NCBI RefSeq assembly: GCF_001649575.2
Contig: NC_051453.1
Span: 15,169,138 to 15,233,137, forward strand
Direction: 5' to 3'
DNA from: Kryptolebias marmoratus
Taxonomy: Eukaryota > Chordata > Actinopteri > Cyprinodontiformes > Rivulidae
Length of the DNA stretch: 64,000 bases
Shown: positions 13,001 to 22,849 of the stretch, in pieces
How the letters are laid out: each line of letters starts with the position of its first letter
Position numbering within the stretch: position 1 is the first letter of the stretch
Notes under the pieces: model-generated
The model's database searches: none
What the model was told of the DNA's origin: nothing
What the model saw: only the letters and a program-made list of their open reading frames with translations
Position numbers and translations under genes: made by a program

Positions 13001-16000
13001 AAATATTAGTTCAATATCTATAAAACTGACAGTTATAGCCATTTTTGTGTGTTAAGGTCACCTAACTTTGGCAGCCATCTAGAATTAAGTTGACTCCAAA
13101 AGGTTATCAGTTGTAAATATACATCCAAGGATTATTTCTGAGACTTTCATTAAAATCCATGCAGCTGTTCATGAGCTATTTTGCTAACACTACAGCCAAA
13201 CAAATGAACAGATATACTGTTATTGCCTTTGGAGGCAGGCAATAAAAAATAATCAGTATGAGGAAGTAAACACTAAATAAAACTTCAGAAAAGCTTTCCC
13301 CCCACCCCCGACAAAAGGTCACAAAAGTAGCACAAAAGTAGCACAAAGACCCTCTTTCTCACACAGCACTTCATGAAAAAACGTCCGTCTTGATTGTAAT
13401 GATGTCTCTGAGGGAACACTTTCTTGACATGAATACTAGCCCTTCTCCCAAATCAACATGAAACGTACACTGAGCCTGAGAAAACAATTTCTGGGGCCTA
13501 AAATCACAAATATACTCACAGAAAAACAGAAACCTTAATATTTTCGCTAAGAAACTGAACTAAAGTCCAGAGGCTCCTGTAAACTAGAGACTAATTTATT
13601 GCTGTGGGGCAACAAAACCGTCTCCTGTCTGCATTCAGGTGCTGAAAAGCCCCAGACTGATATAGAAACACACAGTCTGGAGGCTGTGGTTGTGGCCGCT
13701 GCTGTTGGAGCACTAAAGGGATTACTTACAGAAAACCTATAATCTATCTGGCAACCAGAGGTGTAGGTGTGTGTGTGTGTGTGTGTGTGTGACTGCGATT
13801 GTTCATGTGGTGGCCGGCAGGAGCAGGCCAGCAATGAAATCAATGAAATCAGACTGTCTGCAACTCCCTCTACTGTAATTTTCTTTAAATATCAGTGATG
13901 TCATGCAAAGCGGTAGCGTGCCGCTGGCGGCTGTGGGCAGCCATGATCTGAAGCATCTAGCTCGTGTTTGTCCAGTAATACTATGCTGCTGGGGTCTGCT
14001 GGTGGAGGGCCAGGCATGAGGCCAGCGGCGGCTGATGATAATAAAGGGGAAGTGGATGTGGTGGCGTAAATTATACACTCTGAGGGGAGAACATGAAGTC
14101 TCAGCTCCTGACTGATGCTGCCACAAGGCCTCCTTTAGTTCCCATCAGTTACTGTTTTTAAAGTGTGTTAGTCAGTCAATCAATACATGTTGTCTTTAAA
14201 GTACAAATTATCACCCTCCACCGAAGGAAAAGGCAGAGCGATAAAGTTTGGAACTTTGTACGTCAATGTGTGTTTGTTTGTCTGTACCTGCAGCAAAATA
14301 GCTCATGAATCACTGAACAGGTCCTAATGAAACCTATAATAAGTAATCATTATATGTCCATCTATAAATTATTAACTTTTGATGCCAACTTGGTTCAAAA
14401 TGGCCACCACAGCTCATCAACTTCGGGAAACACAAAAAATGGCTCCAATTTATTTAATTTTATAGATATTCTGCTAAAACTGGGTGTGGTTGTTGTTGAG
14501 AGTCATTCACAAGACATACTCCAAGTGCTTCACACCCAGCGAGATCTTTACTTAAAGCTTTAGATATAATTGCTAGAGTTGGCCCTGTCTGTTATCAAAA
14601 TATCTCTTGAAAAGCTGGACTCATTATGATGAAAATTTCAGAAAATAAACATACATCACACATCTACAACTGATTAACTATAGAAGTCAATCAAACTCAA
14701 GATGGCGACCACAGTTAATAGACACTAGTCAAAACAAAAATGGCTACTCAGTCAGTTTAACATACTGAGCTAATCCACAACCCACACTCTGAACATGAAA
14801 TGGTGCTATATTACACAAGACTGCGAGTATTTTGTCTAAACCCCTGGAATAAAAGGTGGCAGGCGATATGCATTCCCTCAAAGAATGCTAGGCCTTTAAT
14901 TTCTACCTTTTTTTGTCCATTCCTCCTTTTTTTCTCTTTAGCCCTCCCCCTAATCTCAAAGCAGGATTTCACATGTCATGTAGCTCAGACTCTGACTCAT
15001 TGCTGCCCGCTGTGGAAACCAGTGCGGCATCAAACCAATCCAGTGGTCCGGTCAAAAGGTATAACCGCACGTGTTCCTAACAGCGCTGCCTGACACACAC
15101 ACACACACCTCATCTCGACACAGTCCAGACCCCCGGCTCAATGAAATTGCCACCACACCAAAGAAGAAGAGCTGCGGCTCTGGGTCTGTGCGGTTTTAGT
15201 GGAGAAGAGCTGCCAAAGAGTTAGCTCAGGTGCTCTGCCCTGAGGTGAACCACACAAATGTTTGGAAGTAAATGTCACAGAAATTTAAAACAGTCGCTCT
15301 ACCTAATAACCAGATATTTGTGTGGAAGGTAATGCAAATTAGGGAAGTGCAAGTAGCAGCAGCTGTGACTTTTTACCCTCTCGTACAATCAAACGGTCAC
15401 ACCAGGGACCTGGTGAGTTTTGTGTTGATTACAGAGGCTCACAGAGAGAAAATGTGAGGGGGATGAGGTGAAATTGGTGACCTTTGGAAATGGTGTGCTG
15501 AGAAATGCACTTTGATGCTTTCAGATAGACTTGTTCATAACTGACTTTGATGAGGCCATGGTCTGAGATGAGTTCATTCCTACAAGGCTGGTGAAGCAAC
15601 TAAAAAAAGGAAAAGAGTTTGACATTTTCAAGCGGTAATAAATAGTTGTTGCTCTGAACTCCACTGTTTCACTGCAAACACGGGGAGATGTCATTGATTT
15701 AAAAAGGCAGATTATAAGGTTTGAATGATATAAACTGTTTGTGAGCGTCCAGATGAAATAACATATTTCCAGACACAACTCATAGGTTATTATAAATGGT
15801 TTCTTTTGGTAAGTGTTTGGGTAAATCTGTGTCCAAAGAAGCAAGTTATGCAGGTAATTGCAAAAAAAGGATTTGTTTCACAAGCAAAAACCAACAAATA
15901 AAAATCATCCTATTATATTATATGATGTGATGCGATGTTACCTAACATGATATGAGATGACATATGATATAATGATGGAACATAATAGGATACAATATGC

Positions 16001-16611
16001 TACAGTTTGGTATAATACAATGAAATACTTCAAATCTATTTTCTGATCATTTGTGATGCAGTACATTTATTATACAATAGAACATATTTGTTGTCTTCTT
16101 AGGGAATTTTAGCCGATTAAATTAGAATAAATTTAAAATGTCTATAAAGAAAAAATAAATAGAAAAAACAGAAGATAACTGAGTTGTATGAACCCCTACT
16201 ACCGTTTTAAGAGACATATTTCCTATTCAGCCTTTGGAGACATAATTTAAACATGAATGATGTTATTTTTAGCTCTGGATAGGCCACTTGCATGACCAAA
16301 CAGATTTAGATGGCTGCAGATAAAGGTGGATGTGTTCATGTCTGCGGGGTTTGTCCCCAAGCTGTCGTATGACTTGCTCACTTGCTAACAATGGAAGTAA
16401 GAAAAAAAAAGGACAATTAGACATACAGACAGCAGACAAAGGAAAAGTTTGGACGAACCTTAGTGATGGCGAGGGCACACGCTTGTCCCCAAATTTCTAT
16501 CAGCTGCTGTTGTCCAAATCTGTAATCCCTCAGTAGTTCTGTCTCGATGGCTGTCATTTCCTCTTTGCTGGCAGACACAGGATAAAGGACGTGGTTAATA
16601 TTCATACTCAT
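3865..16611 (-). CDS. yjefn3: yjefn3: YjeF N-terminal domain protein 3 (AIBP2-like), multi-exon
   Basis: This is a YjeF_N-fold protein related to NAXE/AIBP. Family members bind apoA-I and are linked to cholesterol efflux; NAXE itself repairs NAD(P)HX. Five coding exons were joined on the minus strand: 16611(or 16567)-16459, 9066-8956, 5526-5413, 4416-4266 and 4061-3865. They total 726 nt, or 241 aa from the ATG at 16611. Intron phases are 0, 0, 0 and 1, and all fit. Recognisable segments are [90 protein letters not shown] and the end [11 protein letters not shown]. The nucleotide-loop sequence GPDQNGSIG (residues 70-78) differs from NAXE GPGNNGGDG. This, with [13 protein letters not shown], points to YJEFN3 and not NAXE. 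The weak point is the start. Either the protein begins at the ATG at 16611, or exon 1 is spliced at 16567 (strong pyrimidine-rich acceptor ending CCAG) and an upstream first exon was not found. Synteny with gatad2a supports the call. Confidence 0.9.
4266..4416 (-). CDS. yjefn3: yjefn3 exon, LVVDAMLG region
   Basis: This 151-nt exon has acceptor tgttcag and donor gtaagt. It encodes [20 protein letters not shown], then [12 protein letters not shown]. The family aspartate of VVDA is kept (residue 139 in the long model), but the NAXE GFSFKG stretch after it is replaced by GLEADC. This fits a divergent YJEFN3 rather than an active epimerase. Confidence 0.92.
5413..5526 (-). CDS. yjefn3: yjefn3 exon, central strand-helix
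   Basis: This 114-nt phase-0 exon has acceptor ctgatgcag and donor gtcagt. It encodes [13 protein letters not shown], then [15 protein letters not shown], matching the YEPTIYYPK and [10 protein letters not shown] segments of the NAXE/YJEFN3 family. Confidence 0.93.
8129..8200 (-). repeat. End fragment of palindrome-ended repeat family
   Basis: The block holds the 19-bp near-palindrome GCATTCCTTGAGGGAATGC at 8129-8147, preceded by the family flank 'gcct a' and followed by 'atatcaacctcca'. Only the palindromic end is present; the body is missing. It lies in the long yjefn3 intron. Confidence 0.7.
8956..9066 (-). CDS. yjefn3: yjefn3 exon, nucleotide-loop region
   Basis: This 111-nt phase-0 exon is flanked by acceptor cccaccag and donor gtaagt. 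It encodes [20 protein letters not shown], then [17 protein letters not shown]. The strand-loop-helix is conserved with NAXE, but the Gly-Gly-Asp of the NAXE loop is replaced. Confidence 0.92.
10105..10325 (-). repeat. Partial copy of palindrome-ended repeat family
   Basis: It starts with half of the palindrome (ctcgaaggaatgc near 10111) and continues with the family body in reverse orientation: 'aaacaaagatcttgcatgatctg', 'gggatgactctcggctactggcac', 'agctcaatatctg', 'gagttatag'. It breaks off near 10325. Confidence 0.75.
10945..11255 (+). repeat. Partial copy of palindrome-ended repeat family, opposite orientation
   Basis: It carries one roughly 300-bp body unit in forward orientation: 'gtctgttagcaaaatagctcacgaacc', 'taataaaattctca', 'catctgcaactgatcaacttttggagtcaaccc', 'gagagtcatcctcagcacatattctgag'. 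The terminal palindrome is lost. It faces the copy at 10105-10325 across about 620 bp of unrelated DNA. Confidence 0.75.
12820..13247 (-). repeat. Near-complete single-unit copy of palindrome-ended repeat
   Basis: The copy runs from the palindrome (gcattcccttaaggaatg near 12824) through one body unit to the other end, 'tattgcctttggaggcaggcaata' near 13220-13244, itself a hairpin. At about 427 bp it is the shortest nearly full copy and defines both ends of the family. It lies in the yjefn3 intron. Confidence 0.8.
13767..13791. repeat. (GT)12 microsatellite
   Basis: An uninterrupted dinucleotide run of 25 nt in the yjefn3 intron. Confidence 0.97.
14205..14905 (+). repeat. Two-unit copy of palindrome-ended repeat
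   Basis: It is a forward-orientation copy with a hairpin-like left end ('ccaccgaaggaaaaggcagagcg'), two body units starting near 14280 and 14584 (period about 303 bp), and the right end 'ggcaggcgatatgcattccctcaaagaatgctaggcctttaat' spread over 14859-14900. The palindrome is at 14870-14888. Confidence 0.8.
15905..16025. repeat. Degenerate ATGATATGA-type minisatellite
   Basis: Irregular, diverged repeats of roughly 'tatgatatgatgtgatg' with AT-rich variation ('tatgatgtgatgcgatg', 'catgatatgagatgacatatgatata'). It is a simple-sequence tract with no coding meaning. Confidence 0.6.
16459..16611 (-). CDS. yjefn3: yjefn3 first recognised coding exon
   Basis: It encodes [20 protein letters not shown] and on to [14 protein letters not shown], the N-terminal helices of the YjeF_N fold. 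The donor is AAG|gttcgt, a weak +3 to +5 context. The 5' edge is ambiguous. The frame is open to an ATG at 16611, adding about 16 residues unlike the family. Alternatively, an acceptor (pyrimidine tract then CCAG) allows the exon to start at 16567 with one base completing a Ser codon. Confidence 0.8.
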
Positions 16612-18950
16612 TAATAAGTAAAGAAAATGTTCTTCTCCATGGCCGTAATTTTAGATACAAGTGGCATAAAGAGTTAAACTGTACAATAAGGATAAAAGAC
16701 ATAAAAAGACAAAACCGCAGCTTCAGAAAGATGCCATGACAGAATTTTGTTGGGGGGGTGTTTGCAACAATTATTGGAAACACCTCAGTATGCCAAAGGA
16801 AAGCTCTACAGTATTACAACTGATAGAAGTAACAAATGCCATTTGGATTTTAATTTCCTCACAAAATGATTAAATTCTACATTTATGTTTTGAAAAGCTG
16901 CAATTCAAAAGTATAAAAATATGTCTTAGTACTTTGCAGGCACAGCTGTAGAGAATGAATAACTGAAAAATATTACAAATTTCTGTCTTTTTGTAAATAA
17001 TTCATCCCAGCAGCTCACTTATTTTGTTTCCCTCATGTGAGTCTTTGAGAGATTATTTTTCATTCTTGTTAGGGAAAAAATAATAATTTTGAGGTCACTG
17101 ATATCATGTTAACTTCATTTAGGGACAGATATAAATAGCAGGTTTTGCTTATTCTCATTTTATGAGTTGGTTAAATGTGATCTCCAACCTGTGTTTTGCA
17201 GTGTAAATGATTGCAAAAGACTAATAAATTTTACATCATATAAACGGTGATGCACAACATCTGTGTGGTGAAAGCATTGTCTGCAACAAATCAGCCTGCC
17301 CACATGCTTACATGGTATTTTATTAACAACTGAAAGCTTACATACAGTTTTAAAGAGTTACTCTGGGGATTTCTGTGAGGTGGTCTATCAGCTTCTGCAG
17401 AAATTAGTCAAAAAACTCCAATCGGAGCATGTGAAACAAACTAAGTGGTGTCTTTTACTGTAGTTCCCACAAACCAGTTTATATCTGAGTGTAAATGTGA
17501 ACACTGCCTAATGCATGATATTTATTAATGCTTTTGTGATACATAGTTAATCCTCATCGTCTTTGGTTATAATTCTTTTTTGTTTTCTCTGGCTGCTCAT
17601 TACAACAGTGTGACTTAATTTGAATTACAGGCACTGCTGGTGTTGGTTTTACAGTGAAGGTCTTTCCTGACAAGTACAGGTGACATGGCCACAGGCACTC
17701 ACTGTCACCGGAAATGTAATGTATGGAGAAAAGAAATTTAAAAATGTCTACCCTCTAAGTTTGAGATTCCAAAAACTGTGTCCATCCTTGTAACTCTACA
17801 GACACCTGGTGGTCCTCCTCTGTACTGCATCTTGACAACAAACCCCCAATGAAATCATCACATTCAGGTGGAAAACTAGCATCATTTTCTGAATGTTTAT
17901 GCATTTCAAATCCTCCTCTGAGGACTATATTACAAAAATGCAGTAGAAGCAGCCGAATTAATATTAAAGCAGTTATTTTAAACTGTTTGTCATGTTACAA
18001 ACCAGTGAGAGCAGATGAAAACAACCAATGCACAAAATGTGTAATGTGCATCTAATCAGCACTTAGTCAACAAGGTCGGCCCACTCCTCTTCAGATCTTT
18101 GCCCATGAGAGGTAAATTAAGTAAGATCAAGAGCTCTATGTGCGAGTGCCAGTGGATGTGCCACATTGGTGCATGTGTTTCTTTGTGTTACATCACATTG
18201 AAGCAAAGAGGAAACACACAAGGAGCCATCTAAACTATTTATAGCCCATCAGACACCCACAGAACGATCAATCATACAATGGATTATTAAACATTTAAAC
18301 ATGCAACCAGAGGAAGAGAGTATTCCAACAAAGAACGAGAAAAAAAAATGCATTTTTAATTTGTTTATAGCAGAATTTAAATGTAATTTGGGATGAAAAA
18401 ACTCCATCATATTAGTTTTTTCGTTTTTTTGTTGGGCCATTTTCAGCCTTTTATGCAGTAATAATGTAATGCTTTGGCCTTAAAATTTGCTATTCAGCCT
18501 CACTTTCCAGGAAGAAAAGTCAAGGATAAGAAATTGAAATTGAAATCAAAGTCAAGGACTGGATCTGATTATTTCTTCTTCTCTCGTGTACTTTTCAGTA
18601 GGTTTTTATATGTAGATGTGTCTATAAAGACAGTAATCCCAAGCCAGCTCATGCTCCTTTCAAGATCAGTCTGAGTCACAGAAACGTGTGAGTGTGTGCT
18701 TGTGCAGGTGTGTGTGTGGGTTTCCGTGTTTGTGTGACAGTACGCCAGTGTATCCAAGTGGGGCTCCTGGCATTTACCTGTGCCAGTGGAGCAGCAGCAG
18801 CTGGCACCCTCGGCTCACCTCGGGGATGTTTCCTGAGCCGCTGTGACTAGCTGATCTTTAGAAAGTTCACCTCAGTCCACAGGGTCCGTTCTGTTTTGCT
18901 GATCTCAACAAAGTCAGCCTGTCTCGCAGTTTTTATTAAACTTGTTGGGT
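16612..18950. other. Region upstream of yjefn3, no first exon identified
   Basis: This is where a 5' UTR or first coding exon of yjefn3 would be expected. A GC-richer block at 18770-18870 has minus-strand donor-like sites (CACAG|gtaaat and GAG|gtgagc) and an open frame without an ATG. Nothing in it resembles the family's N-terminus, so I do not call it. Confidence 0.4.
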
Positions 18951-18954
18951 CTGC

Positions 18955-19400
18955 GTGAACTTGGGTTATTTTAAGGCTGCCGATCCAGAAGCACAGAAGC
19001 ACCCTTAGTACTGTATCTGTCTGAAATGTGGTCCTGTGTCTTGTTGTGCAGCGTTAGGATAAGAAAATGCATATTTCACATCCAAACATGCAACTCAATC
19101 AGGAAGAGTGTGCTATAAATGTTGGTAGCGGTGTGTCGCTTAGTGTAGACAAAATTTGCAGAAAAATACGAGAAAATAAATAAAAAAAATAAATAAAAAA
19201 CTGGTGAACCACATGAGAAAACCTAGCCTCCTGGAGCTCAACAGCTCAGACATAATTCCCAATAAGAACATAATTTAAAGTTTACATGACTGCACTGGCA
19301 CTTTGATGTTGTTTTTACACAGGCCTGGTTTAGGTTTCATGAGTCTTAGAGACTTTTTTTCACAAATGTTCAACTGACTCACACTCTAACATTTGAAATG
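18955..19400 (+). repeat. Old interspersed repeat, pair member 1
   Basis: Blocks of this stretch match 48290-48690 in the same order: 'gaagcacagaagcacccttagtactg' against 'gaagcactgaagcactcttattacta', and 'tacatgactgcactggcactttgatgttg' against 'tacataactgaactggcattttgatatcg'. Both are followed by a 'tttttgcacaa / tgttcaact' end. The class is unknown. Confidence 0.5.
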
Positions 19401-21340
19401 TACTTAGTTTTTGGTACACATACAAATTATACCTTAAAACTATGGTCATTATGGACTCTTTCACCCAGTGTGCCTCTCACTGCTGAAATGAGAGTGCACA
19501 ACGAAGCTTCTACACTCTTCAGTATTAATTTAGGCCGACATATTCTCCTTAAAGACAGAAATGAAGAGTTCTTTTTAACTTGTCATATCTCCTATTTAAA
19601 AACACTGAAGAAACAAAAAGTCCTGTGTGCCCGTCAGAGCCTTCTGATGCTCACAGTTAAAGAATTTTTTAAAGATCAGACTTGTAGTTTTGCACAGCAA
19701 CTGTTTCTTTGAGACTTTCTTTTCAGACTGTTTCCTTCTGCCATTCATTACCTCAGGGAGTGACAGACACAGGTGTGTGGTTACCATGGTGACCGTAACG
19801 AGCCACTGGCAGCAGCTTTAACGCTTCTTTTACTCTTGGTTCTCTTTACACTTCTCATACAGTTTACACATCAAAATTTCAGTGTTTTTTTTTCTTAGTT
19901 TAGATTATTCCAAAGGTATGTGGCAGTTTTGGTCAGTAGCTGCGTTTTCAAAATTTCTTCAGCGATATTTTAGTTTTATTCCCCTAAAACGTGTTGCTTT
20001 TAATGAATGGGGAAATCTCAGCTGACGACTGATGGATCAAAGTACTAGAGCCGCTGCTGACAAGCAAACACTGTTGATCTCACACATTACTGACAGAACA
20101 AAGTGTTGCGAGTGAGCAGCTCCAAGGCTGCCAGTTTCAGCAGGATCCACAACGGGGGAGAGCAGCGCATCACATTCAGGAAAGACTAAAGACAGATGGC
20201 TGCTTTGCCCAATAAAATGCACGTCTCTTCAATTTCCAGCTCTGATGGTGCGCATTAGATTTGCAAACAGTTTGTCCAAATAAATAAGCAGATTTTCCGA
20301 AATGCTCTACAGAGAGCAACAACAAATCGCTTCTAAATTGAAGCAGCTATGCGAGAAGAAGTCATATCTGGTTCCTTCGCATGTGAGCAAACTGTGGCTG
20401 TGGAAAACAACGAGCATCATTTTCTGTTGCACCTGTAGCCATAGCCGGGCCTGAGCCAGTGGCCTGTCCCCGGAGGATAAGTTAATTTCCCCGTGCTGTG
20501 TGTGATGTGCTTCTGTTCTGTGTCAGCTCCAGTAGCACCACTCGGCTATGATCACAACCTGCCTAATGAGCCTGTTTATCTTACACTTGAGATGGGACAA
20601 AATGAAACTTTAACGAGCTGTTTGGGGAATTTGGGACATTGTGGCAGCAAGTGGCAGAATATGGTGAAGGTAAACATAATTTAATTGTTAAAGGCAAATA
20701 TGGATCCTGTAATTTCAGGACCAGAATAAGGCAATCACATTGTAGAGAAAATGAAATACATGGATGCAAGAGTTTGAAATGTTGATGCAAACAGAACACA
20801 ATGTCTTCTGTAACAGCAGACAATCTGCACAAAAGCAATATATGCTTCTGTATATAGTTTCCATCTGTGAAGCATTCTTGTTTGATGAGAGATGGATGTA
20901 ACACTGAATGTCAGAGGGGATTCTGGTTTTCTGGGCCTTATAACTGGATGCCTGAAATAACCTCATTTCACCACCTCCGTTCTCCTTCTGACTGATTTTC
21001 ATATTTCCTGTGAGACTGAAATTATCAACAACCTCGCTGGGCTTTTTTTTTTTTCTTCTTCTCTCCTGGCAGAGCTCAGTGCTGTTAATCATACAGACAG
21101 TTTGTTTGTGAAGCAGAATTACTGGATTGAAATGTAGGATGTTCCAACTGTTAACATTATGTTTAATTAATGAGGAAAAAAAATTATAAATTATTTAATA
21201 CCTCCTGATACTTAGGACGGAAACTGATTTTCAGCATTTTTATGCTTTGAAACTGAATGAGAGATGCCAATAACTACATGTACTGTTGTGACATTTTTCA
21301 AACACTCATGTTTCCAAGACAACAAAACCTCATGAGTTAG
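19401..21340. other. Intergenic, nothing identified
   Basis: I see no splice-flanked coding patch and no repeat that I can assign. Confidence 0.5.
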
Positions 21341-21349
21341 AAGATCCCA

Positions 21350-22350
21350 TTTATCCCCAGCTGCCGAAGGCAAAAGGGTGACAATGTTCAAGTCTGTGTC
21401 TGAGTGTATGTATGTTCATTTGTCTGTTACTTTATCATAATATCTCGTGAAATAATGGGCAAATTTTAATAAAACTCCCAGAATATTATAACTGGATGTA
21501 CATCTTCAGCTGATAAACATTTGGAGTCAACCCCATTCAAGATGGCCACCACAGCTAAGCAGCCTTACAAAAAACAAAAAGGCTACAACTTAGCCAATTT
21601 TACAGACATTGGGCTAAAATTTGTTGTTGCTGTAGCTCACAGTCCTACTCAATGCATACTCTGAGCACTAACTGATTGTACAAGATTTGTTTCTAAATTG
21701 TTGCCGTTACTTATTGGTGTCAACTGTGCCTGTCTGTTAGCAAAATATCTCATTAACCACTTGACTGATTTTAATAAAACTCTGTGAAAGCAATCATTCT
21801 ATGTTCATCTACAACTTATTGACCTTCGAAGTCAATCAAATTTAGGATGGCCACCACAGCCAGCTGACCCTAATAAACACCAAATCAGTTATATGTACAG
21901 ACATCGAGCTAAAACTTTAGCATGGGAGTAGCTGATATTCATTCACAACACATACCGTTAGGGCTACACAAAAAAAGTGGCATCCAGTGTTGGTGTCAAC
22001 TGTGTCTTTAACTCTGATATGTCATGAAGCACTTGGATGGATAACCATTGAATGAACATCTGAAACACATTAACTTTTGGAGTCACGCCAGGTCAAGATG
22101 GCTGTCACATCTACTTGACATTGGCAAACGCAAAAATGGTTATAATGCCGTCAGTTTTGCAGATAGTCAGTAATAGCTGAGGGCCAACTCCAACACATTC
22201 TCTCAGGGTTTACACATTTCATGAGAATATTGCATGAGATTACACATAACATTTACACGGTTTGACCAAAACGGCTATTATTCCTTCATTTTTCAGCATG
22301 AGACGATCTCAGACACTAGGCAATATGCATTCCTTTAAGGAATGCTGGCC
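21350..22350 (+). repeat. Three-unit copy of palindrome-ended repeat
   Basis: This is the longest copy, about 1 kb. Body units start near 21420, 21733 and 22003 with '(t)gtctgtta...atatctc' or 'gtctttaactctgatatgtcatgaag', each followed by the 'taataaaactc... ttttggagtcaa... aagatggccaccacag' core. It ends with the 19-bp palindrome GCATTCCTTTAAGGAATGC at 22327-22345. Confidence 0.8.
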
Positions 22351-22584
22351 CATCAACTGTTTCCTGAAACACTTATAATAAGTCTAATTAATGAAGCTGA
22401 GTAGCTCTATAAGTGAAATTGATAAACATAACTTAGTTTAAATAATGTTTGGAAGCCATATGAAATGGAAATCCACTAAGATATAATAATTTGCTGAACA
22501 TTTTAGCTACTGTAGAAAAGGAAAAGTGCCCATGTGTGTACAGTTCTTTTAGAGCTGCATCATTGCTTAAGAATTTAAACGTCT

Positions 22585-22840
22585 TTTTTGAAAAGGCATT
22601 GTTCATTTCAGCAAGATAATGCCAAACTACATTCTGCACTTGTTGCAGCAGCGTTACTCAATAAGGAAAAAAAAAAGACGCTGGTATCAAACTGTCCAGC
22701 ATTCAGCCCAACCCTGTCATGCTCTAAAAAGAAAAAAGAAAGAATACAACACAAACAACAGGTCTTGAACTGTTGAGCAGCTGAAATCCCAAAGAGGAGG
22801 GAAAAACACCTAATAGCAGTTTATCTCCTCAGTTCTCAGA
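22585..22840 (+). mobile_element. Decayed Tc1/mariner transposase fragment
   Basis: The plus strand encodes FQQDNAKLHSALVAAALL, the second-catalytic-Asp motif of a Tc1/mariner lineage different from the copy at 960. The order is then kept as far as 'ctgttgagcagctgaa' (TVEQLK-like) near 22770, but with a poly(A) insertion, deletions and a broken frame. It is a dead fragment without ends. Confidence 0.75.
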
Positions 22841-22849
22841 CACTCACGG

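Larger units (their letters stand above)
9067..16458 (-). other. yjefn3: Long yjefn3 intron
   Basis: This 7.4-kb intron holds four copies of the palindrome-ended repeat, a (GT)12 microsatellite and a GATA-like AT-rich minisatellite. Outside those I see no exon. GC-richer patches at about 13.6-14.1 and 15.1-15.3 kb have no acceptable splice pair with an open frame. Confidence 0.6.

Noticed and set aside
13547..14126. Overlapping minus frames of 98 and 107 codons in the yjefn3 intron
   Set aside because: The first reads through the (GT)n tract as His-Thr repeats; neither has splice sites or a known motif.
18770..18870. Possible yjefn3 first exon with donors CACAG|gtaaat and GAG|gtgagc
   Set aside because: Phase would fit, but there is no ATG in the open frame and no similarity to the family N-terminus.
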